NCBI RefSeq assembly: GCF_000576635.1
Contig: NZ_AVFL01000004.1
Span: forward strand, 62,001 to 126,000
Length of the DNA stretch: 64,000 nucleotides
Source: Skermanella stibiiresistens SB22
GTDB lineage: Bacteria; Pseudomonadota; Alphaproteobacteria; Azospirillales; Azospirillaceae
Direction of reading: 5' to 3'
Position numbers and translations under genes: made by a program. The notes beneath the pieces were generated by a model, which ran no database searches, was not told where the DNA came from, and worked only from the letters and a program-made list of their open reading frames with translations. The number at the start of each line of letters is the position of its first letter. Within the stretch, counting starts at the first letter, position 1. Positions 48,898 to 56,677 of the stretch are shown piece by piece.

Positions 48898-48941
48898 CCG
48901 CGCTGGCCGCGCCGCCCATGACGGCGTCGCGGCCAGCGCGG
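48898..48941. terminator. 14-bp hairpin after the small gene
   Basis: Arms 48898-48911 and 48928-48941 pair perfectly over 14 bp around a 16-base loop that itself can form a small inner stem. No T-run follows. A probable RNA 3'-end structure. Confidence 0.6.
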
Positions 48942-49041
48942 ATCTTGGGGCTTCGATTTCCCAGCCGACCTTTCACGCCCTTGCCATGATGGTGTGGCCC
49001 CCGCACTGTCGCCTCGTGGGCAAGAGCACTGGGGGAACACG

Positions 49042-50205
49042 ATGGCGGGCAAGAAGCGGACTTCCACGGCGAGGCAGGTCGCGCGGGAGCGCGTCATGCT
49101 CGATTTCCATCACCATGACGCCTTGAGCGAGCAGGTCACCGAACCGCTCCGTGGCAACCTGTCGGTGGTCAAACAGTCCGGAAGCTGTCTCTGGGTCGCC
49201 TCGGACGAGACCGACACGATCGAGCGCCTGACCACCGACGACTGGCGGAGCTTCGGCCAGCACACTCCCTACCGCCTGACCGACTTCTTCGACCTGCCGG
49301 TCAAGGGGGAGGTCGATGTCGAGGGCTTGTCCGTCGATGGCGACTATCTCTGGATTTGCGGCTCGCATAGCCTCAAGCGCAAGAAGCCCAGTTTGGACGA
49401 GCACGGCGTCGAGGAGGCGCTGGAGCGGCTGACCAAGATCGAGTGCGAGCCCAACCGCTACCTGCTGGGGCGCATTCCCCTGGTCAGGGACGGTGCTGAT
49501 GGCGTCTATACCCTGTGCCGGTCGGCGCCATCCAATGATGGCGGGGCGGAGCTGACGGCGGGGCGGCTGAAGATGGACCCCGCCGGGGCCAACGCCCTGT
49601 CGAAGGCGCTCGCCAAGGACGAACATCTCGGCCGCTTCATGGCGATTCCCTCCAAGGACAATGGCTTCGACATCGAGGGCATCTCCGCGCGCGGCGAGCG
49701 GGTCTTCCTGGGCATGCGCGGCCCCGTGCTGCGCGGCTGGGCGGTGATCCTCGAACTGGTGGTGGCCGAGAAAGGCCATAACGCCAAGTCCACCGGGCTG
49801 AAGCTCCGCAAGATCGGTCCCGAGGGCGAGCGCTACCGCAAGCACTTCCTCGATCTCGACGGGTTGGGTATCCGCGAACTGTCGCTGGAAGGCGATGACC
49901 TGCTGATTCTGGCTGGTCCGACCATGGATCTGGATGGGCCGGTGGTGCTGTACCGCTGGCCCGACGCCTGGAATCAGCGGGAGGAGACCATCATCCCGCG
50001 AAGCCGGCTGGAGCGGGTGATGGATATCCCCAACGGCGTCGGCACCGACCACGCCGAGGGCGCCACGCTCTTCGCGAGGCCGGACCAACCCCTGTCGGTC
50101 CTGGTGGTCTACGACAGCCCCGCCCCCGACCGGCTCGCCCCCAATGGCCGCGGGGTGGCCGCCGACGTGTTTCCGCTGCCAGCGAAACGCCGCGACGATC
50201 CCTGA
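49042..50205 (+). CDS. DUF3616 domain protein
   Basis: A 387-residue protein, predicted beta-propeller-like, with repeating DVEGLSVDGDYLWICGSHS, DIEGISARGERVFLGMRGP and IRELSLEGDDLLILAGP segments (each in part) typical of DUF3616. Function of the family is unknown; members recall esterase/phytase-like propellers. GGGGG upstream supports ATG 49042. No signal peptide is seen. Confidence 0.82.
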   Translation: MAGKKRTSTARQVARERVMLDFHHHDALSEQVTEPLRGNLSVVKQSGSCLWVASDETDTIERLTTDDWRSFGQHTPYRLTDFFDLPVKGEVDVEGLSVDGDYLWICGSHSLKRKKPSLDEHGVEEALERLTKIECEPNRYLLGRIPLVRDGADGVYTLCRSAPSNDGGAELTAGRLKMDPAGANALSKALAKDEHLGRFMAIPSKDNGFDIEGISARGERVFLGMRGPVLRGWAVILELVVAEKGHNAKSTGLKLRKIGPEGERYRKHFLDLDGLGIRELSLEGDDLLILAGPTMDLDGPVVLYRWPDAWNQREETIIPRSRLERVMDIPNGVGTDHAEGATLFARPDQPLSVLVVYDSPAPDRLAPNGRGVAADVFPLPAKRRDDP

Positions 50206-50317
50206 GGTGGCCGCGCGCATCCCAGCCATGTCCTGACAAAGGTTGGCTGTCGGCGGAGTCGGGTTACCCTTGCGGTTGTCTCATCCGCCGCGAAGTCAAA
50301 CCCATGATGCCAGCCTG

Positions 50318-51541
50318 ATGAGTTTCGCCGCCGTCCGGCCGCCGCACATCGCCATCCTGATCGCCATCACCGCGATCGGTCCGATGGCGCTCAACATCTT
50401 CATTCCGTCGATCCCCGGACTGGTCCGGGTGTTCGAGACCGATTACGGCACGGCGCAGCTGGCGCTGACCCTGTACCTCGTTGGCATCGGTTGCGGCCAG
50501 CTGATCTATGGGCCGCTGTCGGACCGGTTCGGACGGCGCCCGGTGCTGCTGGCCGGGCTGGGAATCTTCGTCGCGGCCAGTCTCGTCTGCGCCCTCGCTC
50601 CCAGCATCGGAACGCTGATCGCCGGGCGGATCGTCCAGGCGGTCGGCGGCTGCGCCGGCATGGTGCTGAGCCGCGCCATCGTCCGTGATGTCCACGAGCG
50701 CGACAAGGCGGCAAGCACGCTCGCCTACATCACCATGGCGATGGCCGTGGCGCCCGCCATCGCGCCGGCGCTGGGGGGATTCCTGGAGGTCTGGTTCGGC
50801 TGGCGCGCCAGCTTCCTAATGGTCCTGGCCTGTGGCGCCGCCGTTTGGCTGTGGAGCCTCGGATCGCTGCGCGAGACCAATTTCCAGCGCCAGCCGCTTC
50901 CTGGAATCATCGGCATGGTCAAGGGCTATGGGGCGCTGCTGCGCAATCGGGCCTATCTGGGCTTCGCCCTCAACACCGCCTTCGTCAGCGCCGTGTTCTT
51001 CGCCTTCCTGGCGGGGGCGCCGTACATCATGATCGAGCTGCTGAAGCGGCCGCCCAGCGAATACGGCGCGCTGTTCGTGCTGGTTTCCGCCGGATACGCG
51101 CTGGGCAGCTTCATCGCCGCCCGGCTGGCGACGCGGCTCGGCGCCCGCCGGCTGGTCCTGGTCGGCACGGTGACGAACATCGCCGGCGTCGCCGTGATGG
51201 GCGTGCTCGGGCTTCTGGGCCATTTCCACGCGCTGGGCATCTTCCTGCCGATGTGCCTCGCGGCGGTCGGCAGCGGCATCGCCATGCCCAGCGGCATCGC
51301 CGCCGCGATTAGCGTCAACCCGCGGGTCGCCGGCGCCGCGTCGGGCCTGCTGGGCTTTCTCCAGATGTCGGTCGGGGCGGTGGCGACCGTGGCCGTGGGC
51401 TATCTCAAGGACGACGACCAGATGCCGATGATCCTGGTCATGGTGGTGGCGGGAGCCTTGTCGGTCGGCGCCTATCTCATGGCGATCGGCGCGCGGCGAC
51501 CCTCGCCGGACGCGGTTCCGGCGCCCGGCACGACCGACTGA
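50318..51541 (+). CDS. Bcr/CflA-family MFS drug-efflux transporter
   Basis: A 407-residue transporter with about twelve membrane segments. MFS motif A is GPLSDRFGRRPVLL between TM2 and TM3; the TM1 segment ITAIGPMALNIFIPSIPGL is typical of DHA1 drug:H+ antiporters of the Bcr/CflA subgroup. Substrates (e.g. bicyclomycin, chloramphenicol analogues, sulphonamides) are known for relatives but not shown here. Start ATG 50318. Monocistronic. Confidence 0.88.
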   Translation: MSFAAVRPPHIAILIAITAIGPMALNIFIPSIPGLVRVFETDYGTAQLALTLYLVGIGCGQLIYGPLSDRFGRRPVLLAGLGIFVAASLVCALAPSIGTLIAGRIVQAVGGCAGMVLSRAIVRDVHERDKAASTLAYITMAMAVAPAIAPALGGFLEVWFGWRASFLMVLACGAAVWLWSLGSLRETNFQRQPLPGIIGMVKGYGALLRNRAYLGFALNTAFVSAVFFAFLAGAPYIMIELLKRPPSEYGALFVLVSAGYALGSFIAARLATRLGARRLVLVGTVTNIAGVAVMGVLGLLGHFHALGIFLPMCLAAVGSGIAMPSGIAAAISVNPRVAGAASGLLGFLQMSVGAVATVAVGYLKDDDQMPMILVMVVAGALSVGAYLMAIGARRPSPDAVPAPGTTD

Positions 51542-51683
51542 CGGCGATCCGTCCCCGTCAAACACCCGCCGTGGTGAAAATAAGCGGGACATGTCCGCCT
51601 CCCCCCTGCCATCTTCCGGGAACGCCGCCCATCTGGATAGGAACGTCCAAACGAGCGCGACCTGAAATCGACCGGAGATCCCG

Positions 51684-53036
51684 ATGCCTTCTGATACCCA
51701 TGACGCCGCCCTCTCGCTGCTCGAAGGCCTGATCGGCAAGGCCAAGGCCGCCGGAGCCGACGCCGCCGACGCGGTGCTGTTCGACGGCGCGTCCCTGTCG
51801 CTCTCGCAGCGGCTGGGCCAGCCCGAGCGGCTGGAGCGGGCGGAAGCCGGTGATCTGGGCCTGCGCGTCTTCGTCGGCAAGCGCCAGGCGATCGTCTCGA
51901 CCACCGACAGGAGCGACGACACCCTCGCCTCGCTGGTCGAGCGCGCCGTGGCGATGGCGCGGAACGTCCCCGAGGACCCGTTCAGCGGCTTGGCCGACCC
52001 GGACCAGCTCGCCCGCGACTGGCCTACCGACCTGGAGATGGACGATCCGACCGAACCCTCGGCCGAACAGATGATCGAGCAGGCTAGGGTCGCCGAGGAA
52101 GCGGCCTTGGCGGTCGACGGCGTGACCAATTCCGAAGGGGCCGAGGCTAGTTGGAGCCGGTCGCATGTCGCCATCGCCGCCAGCAATGGCTTCGCCGGCG
52201 CCTATTCCCTCTCGCGGCGCAGCCTGTCGGTCTCGGTGCTGGCCGGCACCGGAACCGGCATGGAGCGCGACTACGACTACAGCTCCAAGGTCTTCGCCGA
52301 GGATCTGGCGTCGGCCGAGGAGATCGGCCGGGGCGCCGGCGAGAAGGCGGTGCGCCGGTTGAACCCGCGCAAGGTCAAGACCTGCCAGGTGCCGGTGATC
52401 TACGATCCGCGCGTCTCGCGTGGCCTGATCGGCCACCTGTCGGGCGCCATCACCGGGCCGTCGATCGCGCGCGGCACCAGCTTCCTCAAGGACAAGATGG
52501 GGGAACAGCTGTTCCGCCCCGGCGTCACCATCGTTGACGATCCGCATGTCCGGCGCGGTCTGCGCTCCAAGCCGTTCGACGGCGAGGGCGTCGCGATGTC
52601 CAGGCGGAACATCATCGAGGAGGGCCGGCTGACCACGTGGCTGCTCGACCTGCGCTCCGCCCGCCAGTTGGGCCTCACATCCACCGGCCACGCGTCGCGC
52701 GGCACCTCCGGCCCGCCGTCGCCGGGTCCCAGCAACCTCTACATGGCGCCGGGAACCCGCACGCCGGAGGAACTGATCGGCGAGATCAAGGAAGGCCTCT
52801 ACATCACCGAACTGATGGGCATGGGCATCAACGGGATCACCGGCGATTACAGCCGGGGCGCCGCCGGCTTCTGGATCGAGAACGGCGAGATCGCCTATCC
52901 GGTCAGCGAGCTGACGGTCGCCAGCAACCTGAAGGAAATGTTCCTGACGCTGGAGCCCGCCAACGACCTGGAGTTCCGCTACGGCATGGACGCGCCGACC
53001 ATCCGGATCGACCGCATGATGGTTGCCGGCACCTGA
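51684..53036 (+). CDS. pmbA: PmbA/TldE-family metalloprotease subunit
   Basis: A 450-residue TldD/PmbA-fold protein. It lacks an HExxxH zinc site, as expected for the PmbA (TldE) partner. GINGITGDYSRGAAGFWIENGE (in part, about residue 380) is the C-terminal family signature. PmbA pairs with TldD to mature microcin-type peptides and degrade CcdA-like proteins; no tldD is seen in the window. It ends at a strong bidirectional hairpin facing the protease cassette. Confidence 0.92.
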   Translation: MPSDTHDAALSLLEGLIGKAKAAGADAADAVLFDGASLSLSQRLGQPERLERAEAGDLGLRVFVGKRQAIVSTTDRSDDTLASLVERAVAMARNVPEDPFSGLADPDQLARDWPTDLEMDDPTEPSAEQMIEQARVAEEAALAVDGVTNSEGAEASWSRSHVAIAASNGFAGAYSLSRRSLSVSVLAGTGTGMERDYDYSSKVFAEDLASAEEIGRGAGEKAVRRLNPRKVKTCQVPVIYDPRVSRGLIGHLSGAITGPSIARGTSFLKDKMGEQLFRPGVTIVDDPHVRRGLRSKPFDGEGVAMSRRNIIEEGRLTTWLLDLRSARQLGLTSTGHASRGTSGPPSPGPSNLYMAPGTRTPEELIGEIKEGLYITELMGMGINGITGDYSRGAAGFWIENGEIAYPVSELTVASNLKEMFLTLEPANDLEFRYGMDAPTIRIDRMMVAGT

Positions 53037-53061
53037 CGGCCGTCACTCCCGTCCGCTGATC

Positions 53062-53094
53062 GGACGGCCGGAGTTCCAGAAACTCCGGCCGTCC
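53062..53094. terminator. strong hairpin between pmbA and the protease cassette
   Basis: Perfect 14-bp stem (53062-53075 with 53081-53094), 5-base loop, followed by TTCG. It lies between the convergent stops of pmbA (53036) and the papain-like gene (53105), so it probably ends both transcripts. Confidence 0.8.
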
Positions 53095-53104
53095 TTCGAC
53101 GGGC

Positions 53105-54337
53105 TCAGATCATCGTCCGGGAGCGGGTGTAGGTGCCGTCGGCGTAGACGATGACGTCGAAGGTGCGAATCTCCGGGTTGAAGCCGGAACAGTTGAAGAT
53201 GTACTGGAAGTGGATCCGGACGCCGATGATCGGCTTGCCGCCCGCTCCCGGTTTGACTGGAGGCTGCTCGTTCAGCAGGATCGAGCCGGTGATCTCCGCG
53301 CTGCCGCCGAGATAATCGGTCGGATCGGTGATCTCCATCGAGATCGGGCCCAGGCAGACGCCGTTGTACTCCCAGTAGATCCTGACGCCGGCGCCGACCT
53401 TCAGGGCGAAGCAGGTCGAGGCCTCCTCCACGGTCGCCGTGGCCGGCGCGCGGGTGATCGCCTTCTCCTGCGCCGTCGCCTTCTTGGGGCATCGCAGGTC
53501 GTCCATCTTGTCGAAGCTGTACTTGATGTCGCCGGCGGACTTGCTGTTGTAGGCGGCGAACAAGGTGCCGCCGACCGCCGCGACGGCCTCGGCGAGCGCG
53601 GCACCGGCGAAGGCGCCAGCGCGTCCGTCGCGGTACATCGACTGTTGGATCGACTGCTGCTGGACCGTCGCTTTGGCGTTGGGCGCCCAGTGGACGACCA
53701 GAGGCGGGACGAGCGGTGGCGGTTTGACCTCGTTGGCCTTCTTGACCGGGCGCTCGTATTTGGTCATGAAGGCCTCGAAGGTTTCGGATTGCTCGACCGC
53801 CTTGCCGGGATCGTTGAAATGGAACAGGGTGCCCCGCGCCGTTCCATCCCCCGAGATGCCGACCAGGATTCGGGCATGGACGGAGAATGGAAAGGCCGGG
53901 AGTTCGCTGGTCGTCACCCACAGGGGTCCATAGGCCTGCAGCATGGCCAGCCAGTCCTCCAGGGAGAAGTTGGCTGGTCCCTTGGCGACCATTCCCGCCA
54001 CGTTCAGAAAATTGTCCTTCTCGTCTCCTCCCAGTGGTTGGTCGTTGCGGACCTTGCCTAGCCAGACTGGACCGACGCGTCCGATGGCCTGCTCGACCGT
54101 CATGCCTTCGTTCAGCAGCCAGGACATCAGCATGGTGGTCGATGCCGCCCAGCAGACATTCTGGCTGTTCTGCCGGACGATCGGAACCGTTCCCGGAACC
54201 CTGTAGTTCACCGGCGTCGCGAAAGCGCGCGTCCGCGACGCCTGGGCCGTCGACGGTTTGGTCCGGCTGGGTTCGGGTCGCTTGACGATCCGCTTCCGCG
54301 CCCGCGACACGTCTTTCTGGAGCTGGAACAGGCTCAT
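53105..54337 (-). CDS. papain-like cysteine protease (last gene of cassette)
   Basis: A 410-residue protein without a signal peptide; residues 1-40 are basic and disordered. The protease core is residues about 45-185: Gln59 and Cys62 (QNVCWAAS), His154 (HARILVG) and Asp176 (FNDPGKA), the layout of C70/C39-like papain folds. The C-terminal half (about 230-410) is a separate beta-rich domain with QIHFQYIFNCSG-like strands and unknown role. It is the last of nine cassette genes; its ATG overlaps the preceding stop by four bases. A maturation, effector or clean-up role is inference. Confidence 0.8.
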   Translation of the reverse strand: MSLFQLQKDVSRARKRIVKRPEPSRTKPSTAQASRTRAFATPVNYRVPGTVPIVRQNSQNVCWAASTTMLMSWLLNEGMTVEQAIGRVGPVWLGKVRNDQPLGGDEKDNFLNVAGMVAKGPANFSLEDWLAMLQAYGPLWVTTSELPAFPFSVHARILVGISGDGTARGTLFHFNDPGKAVEQSETFEAFMTKYERPVKKANEVKPPPLVPPLVVHWAPNAKATVQQQSIQQSMYRDGRAGAFAGAALAEAVAAVGGTLFAAYNSKSAGDIKYSFDKMDDLRCPKKATAQEKAITRAPATATVEEASTCFALKVGAGVRIYWEYNGVCLGPISMEITDPTDYLGGSAEITGSILLNEQPPVKPGAGGKPIIGVRIHFQYIFNCSGFNPEIRTFDVIVYADGTYTRSRTMI

Positions 54338-55371
54338 GATGGTGTTTCCCCTGATGCTGGTGTCGCCGCGGCCAAGATCGCCTGAGCGGGTGTCGGTTGA
54401 GCTTCGGCCGGATTGGACGAGGCCATGATCAGCGAGAGGTCCTCGGCGAAATCCAGGTCGCTCAGGGCGAGCGCCGCTGGCGCCGTCGCGGTTGGCTTCC
54501 CGTTTTTCGGACCGCCGGTGGGGCGTTCCTCGTAAGCCATCCGGCGGTCGAATTCGTCCATCGACTGTTCGATCGCCATGCTTCCCAGGTCGAAGGTGGT
54601 GGCCCTGGACATGCTGGCGCCCAGCCGGTCGAAGATCTCGTGGCCAAACGCGGTTGAAGGCGCCGCGGGGGAGGGGGGCGAGGGCGCGTCGTCGTCCCAG
54701 TCCGGAGGTCGCGGCGGCGGATTGCGCTCCACCGAGGGATGCGACTTCTGGCCGCTGAGGATCGCCTTCAGATCCTCGTTGAACCGGCGCGTCTCGGCGT
54801 CATCCCCCAGGTCGAGCGATGCCGCTTCGGGGAAGACATATTCGGCGGGCGGATCGTCGCGGCGGCCCTCCTCCGGTTCGGGCGGGAACTCCACCGCGGC
54901 TTCCACCCGGTCCCCATCCCCATCCTCATCGTCGGACAGCGAGCGGGCCTTGCAGCCGCAGTCGTGGCGCGGCTTGGCCGAGGAGGTGTCGAACTCCTCG
55001 ACCTGGAAGGCGGTGGCGCCATTGGCCGCCCCATCCTCCAGCGACATCGCGACCAGGTCGAAGGCGGTGGCACCCGCCGGCTCGCCAAATCCGTAGCCGA
55101 AGCCCAGCGGCGCCGGACCGGACGTCTGGCCTCGTCCATTCGCGGGCGGCGGCAGGATCTCGTCCGCCGGGTGGGCCGGATAGCGCAGGTCGATTGGCGC
55201 GTCGCCATCGGCGCGCTGGCGCTTGACCGATGGCGGCTCCTTCGCTCCGGGTTTGACGCCCGGCTTCGCGTCGCGGCGGCGGAGAGTCCGTTCGATCAGG
55301 TAGAGTTGACCCTTGGGGCCGGCCCCGGTGCTTGCCGGCTTGGTGCTTGCTGGTTTGGTGCTTGCCGCCAT
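54334..55371 (-). CDS. cassette protein with FDL-motif repeats, unknown
   Basis: A 345-residue, acidic, Pro/Asp-rich, largely disordered protein. Two short segments of similar pattern occur: TAFDLVAMSLEDG (about residue 100) and TTFDLGSMAIEQSMDEFDRR (about 268). There is a CGC near residue 138. No catalytic motif, signal peptide or membrane segment. AGGGA lies upstream. It overlaps the next gene (papain-like) by four bases. The repeated FDL/M motif may be a docking or cleavage sequence for the proteases; speculation. Confidence 0.6.
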   Translation of the reverse strand: MAASTKPASTKPASTGAGPKGQLYLIERTLRRRDAKPGVKPGAKEPPSVKRQRADGDAPIDLRYPAHPADEILPPPANGRGQTSGPAPLGFGYGFGEPAGATAFDLVAMSLEDGAANGATAFQVEEFDTSSAKPRHDCGCKARSLSDDEDGDGDRVEAAVEFPPEPEEGRRDDPPAEYVFPEAASLDLGDDAETRRFNEDLKAILSGQKSHPSVERNPPPRPPDWDDDAPSPPSPAAPSTAFGHEIFDRLGASMSRATTFDLGSMAIEQSMDEFDRRMAYEERPTGGPKNGKPTATAPAALALSDLDFAEDLSLIMASSNPAEAQPTPAQAILAAATPASGETPS

Positions 55372-55394
55372 GATGCGTCGTCCCTGGATCGATG

Positions 55395-56135
55395 TCAGTG
55401 CTTGAGGTCCATGCGGATGATGGAAAACTGGTCCAGCGCCACGGCGAGCTGGTTGCTGCCGGGCCGCAGCACGCCGTCGGGCACGGCCAGCGCCAGTTCG
55501 CGGTCGCTGACCGACACCACCTCGACGGCGGAGCGGTTCAGCTGGGCGGCGGGGAAACCGGGAGCCTGCGCCGCCGCCGCGAGATTGGCGCCGGCCAGCC
55601 GCAACACGGTCCGTCCCTCCGATTTCTGGACGCTGACCTTGCTGACGGCGGGAGCGGCGCTTCGCCGCTTCGATTGTCCGATCAGGTCGGCCAGCTTCTG
55701 GTAGTCGACCTTGTTGTTGCTGACCTTCTTGATGTCGATGTTCCTGTCGCGCATGCGCTGGATGTCCCCTTCGGACGTGACCCCGATCCGGCGCAGGCTG
55801 GTCCGGGTCTCCTCGTCGATGTCGTCGATCAGGTCGATCGCCACGTCATCGCCGCTGATCGGCTGTTTCGTCACTTCCTTGATCTGCCGGTCGGTGATCG
55901 AGCCGAGTTGGATCGACACCTTGCTGGCACCGCTCTCTCCCGGCCTGGCGGTCGAGAACAGGATCGTGTCGCCCTGCACCTGCGGGAAGAGCTGCAACTC
56001 CAGGGCGACATCCTTGACCGTGTAGGTGAGCGGCCGGTTGACTCCCTTGATCGCGAGCGTGTCCTGCGCCCGGTCGAGTTCGACGATCAGGGAATCCAGG
56101 AACGACTCGAGACGCCACGGCAGGTTCTGGGCCAC
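55395..56135 (-). CDS. cassette protein with trypco-like N-terminal pattern and IPT/TIG-like C-terminal part
   Basis: A 246-residue protein. Residues about 5-95 have short helix, then YTVKDVALELQLFPQV and GASKVSIQLGSITDRQI, resembling the trypsin-co-occurring (trypco2) domains of predicted conflict systems. Residues about 105-150 contain a helix-hairpin-helix-like TSLRRIGVTSEGDIQRM. The C-terminal part (about 165-246) is beta-rich and may be IPT/TIG-like. GTG 56135 lies just after the previous stop (TGAC-GTG), with GGAGG eleven bases upstream. All domain calls are pattern-level. Confidence 0.6.
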   Translation of the reverse strand: MAQNLPWRLESFLDSLIVELDRAQDTLAIKGVNRPLTYTVKDVALELQLFPQVQGDTILFSTARPGESGASKVSIQLGSITDRQIKEVTKQPISGDDVAIDLIDDIDEETRTSLRRIGVTSEGDIQRMRDRNIDIKKVSNNKVDYQKLADLIGQSKRRSAAPAVSKVSVQKSEGRTVLRLAGANLAAAAQAPGFPAAQLNRSAVEVVSVSDRELALAVPDGVLRPGSNQLAVALDQFSIIRMDLKH

Positions 56136-56136
56136 G

Positions 56137-56505
56137 TCAGTCGGGGCCTCCCAAGGTGATCCGCAGCCGGTGGAACACTGGCATCACGGAGGTGTCGGTG
56201 TACTGGGTCGGCGGCTCGCTCCCCAGGGCGACCCGGCCATCCTCGCCCACCCGCACCTCCAGCTCGACCGGCAGGTCGATGGTCATGCGGTCGATCGACA
56301 TGGCGACACCGGCCTCCTCGTCCTCCAGCGTCTCGGCGAACACCGCCAAGTCGGCCGCGAGATCGCCGAACGACGCCAGCGCTCCGTCACTTTCCCCAGC
56401 CCCGGCCTGTTTGGTTCCATCTTCCTCGGCCGCCACTTCCTCCATCGGGGCGGCGGCGGGCGGCTCCGGATCCGGTGTCGCGTCCGGTGCGGGGTTGGGG
56501 GACAT
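56137..56505 (-). CDS. cassette protein, small, acidic, beta-rich C-terminus
   Basis: A 122-residue protein. The first ~50 residues are Ala/Pro/Glu-rich and disordered. The rest has strands (VAMSIDRMTIDLPVELEVRV, then VFHRLRITLGG) with a pattern like that in the 55395 protein, again recalling small trypco-type domains. GGAG seven bases upstream supports ATG 56505. It lies within 119 bases of overlap with the frame starting at 56677. Confidence 0.6.
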   Translation of the reverse strand: MSPNPAPDATPDPEPPAAAPMEEVAAEEDGTKQAGAGESDGALASFGDLAADLAVFAETLEDEEAGVAMSIDRMTIDLPVELEVRVGEDGRVALGSEPPTQYTDTSVMPVFHRLRITLGGPD

Positions 56506-56677
56506 CGCCAGGCTCCGCTGTGAGATCGACGGGGGTAAGGGCCGCAGTTTGGTCGAACACGACGGTCATGCCGTTCAGCAGGACCTCGCCGAGGCTGACC
56601 GGGGCCGCCAGTCCGGCCGAAAAGCCGGAGGCGGCAGCGCGAGGTCGTGTGGGAAACCGGGTGCGGGAGACGGTCAT
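56387..56677 (-). CDS. small cassette ORF overlapping the next gene
   Basis: A 96-residue frame whose ATG (56677) overlaps the stop of the preceding gene (ATGA). The first ~58 residues (SAGLAAPVSLGEVLLNGMTVVFDQTAALTPVDL, in parts) look protein-like. The last ~40 are read out of frame with the 56137-56505 gene and look like a shadow. Either a real 119-base overlap exists, or a frameshift has split one longer gene made of both. Confidence 0.45.
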   Translation of the reverse strand: MTVSRTRFPTRPRAAASGFSAGLAAPVSLGEVLLNGMTVVFDQTAALTPVDLTAEPGDVPQPRTGRDTGSGAARRRPDGGSGGRGRWNQTGRGWGK

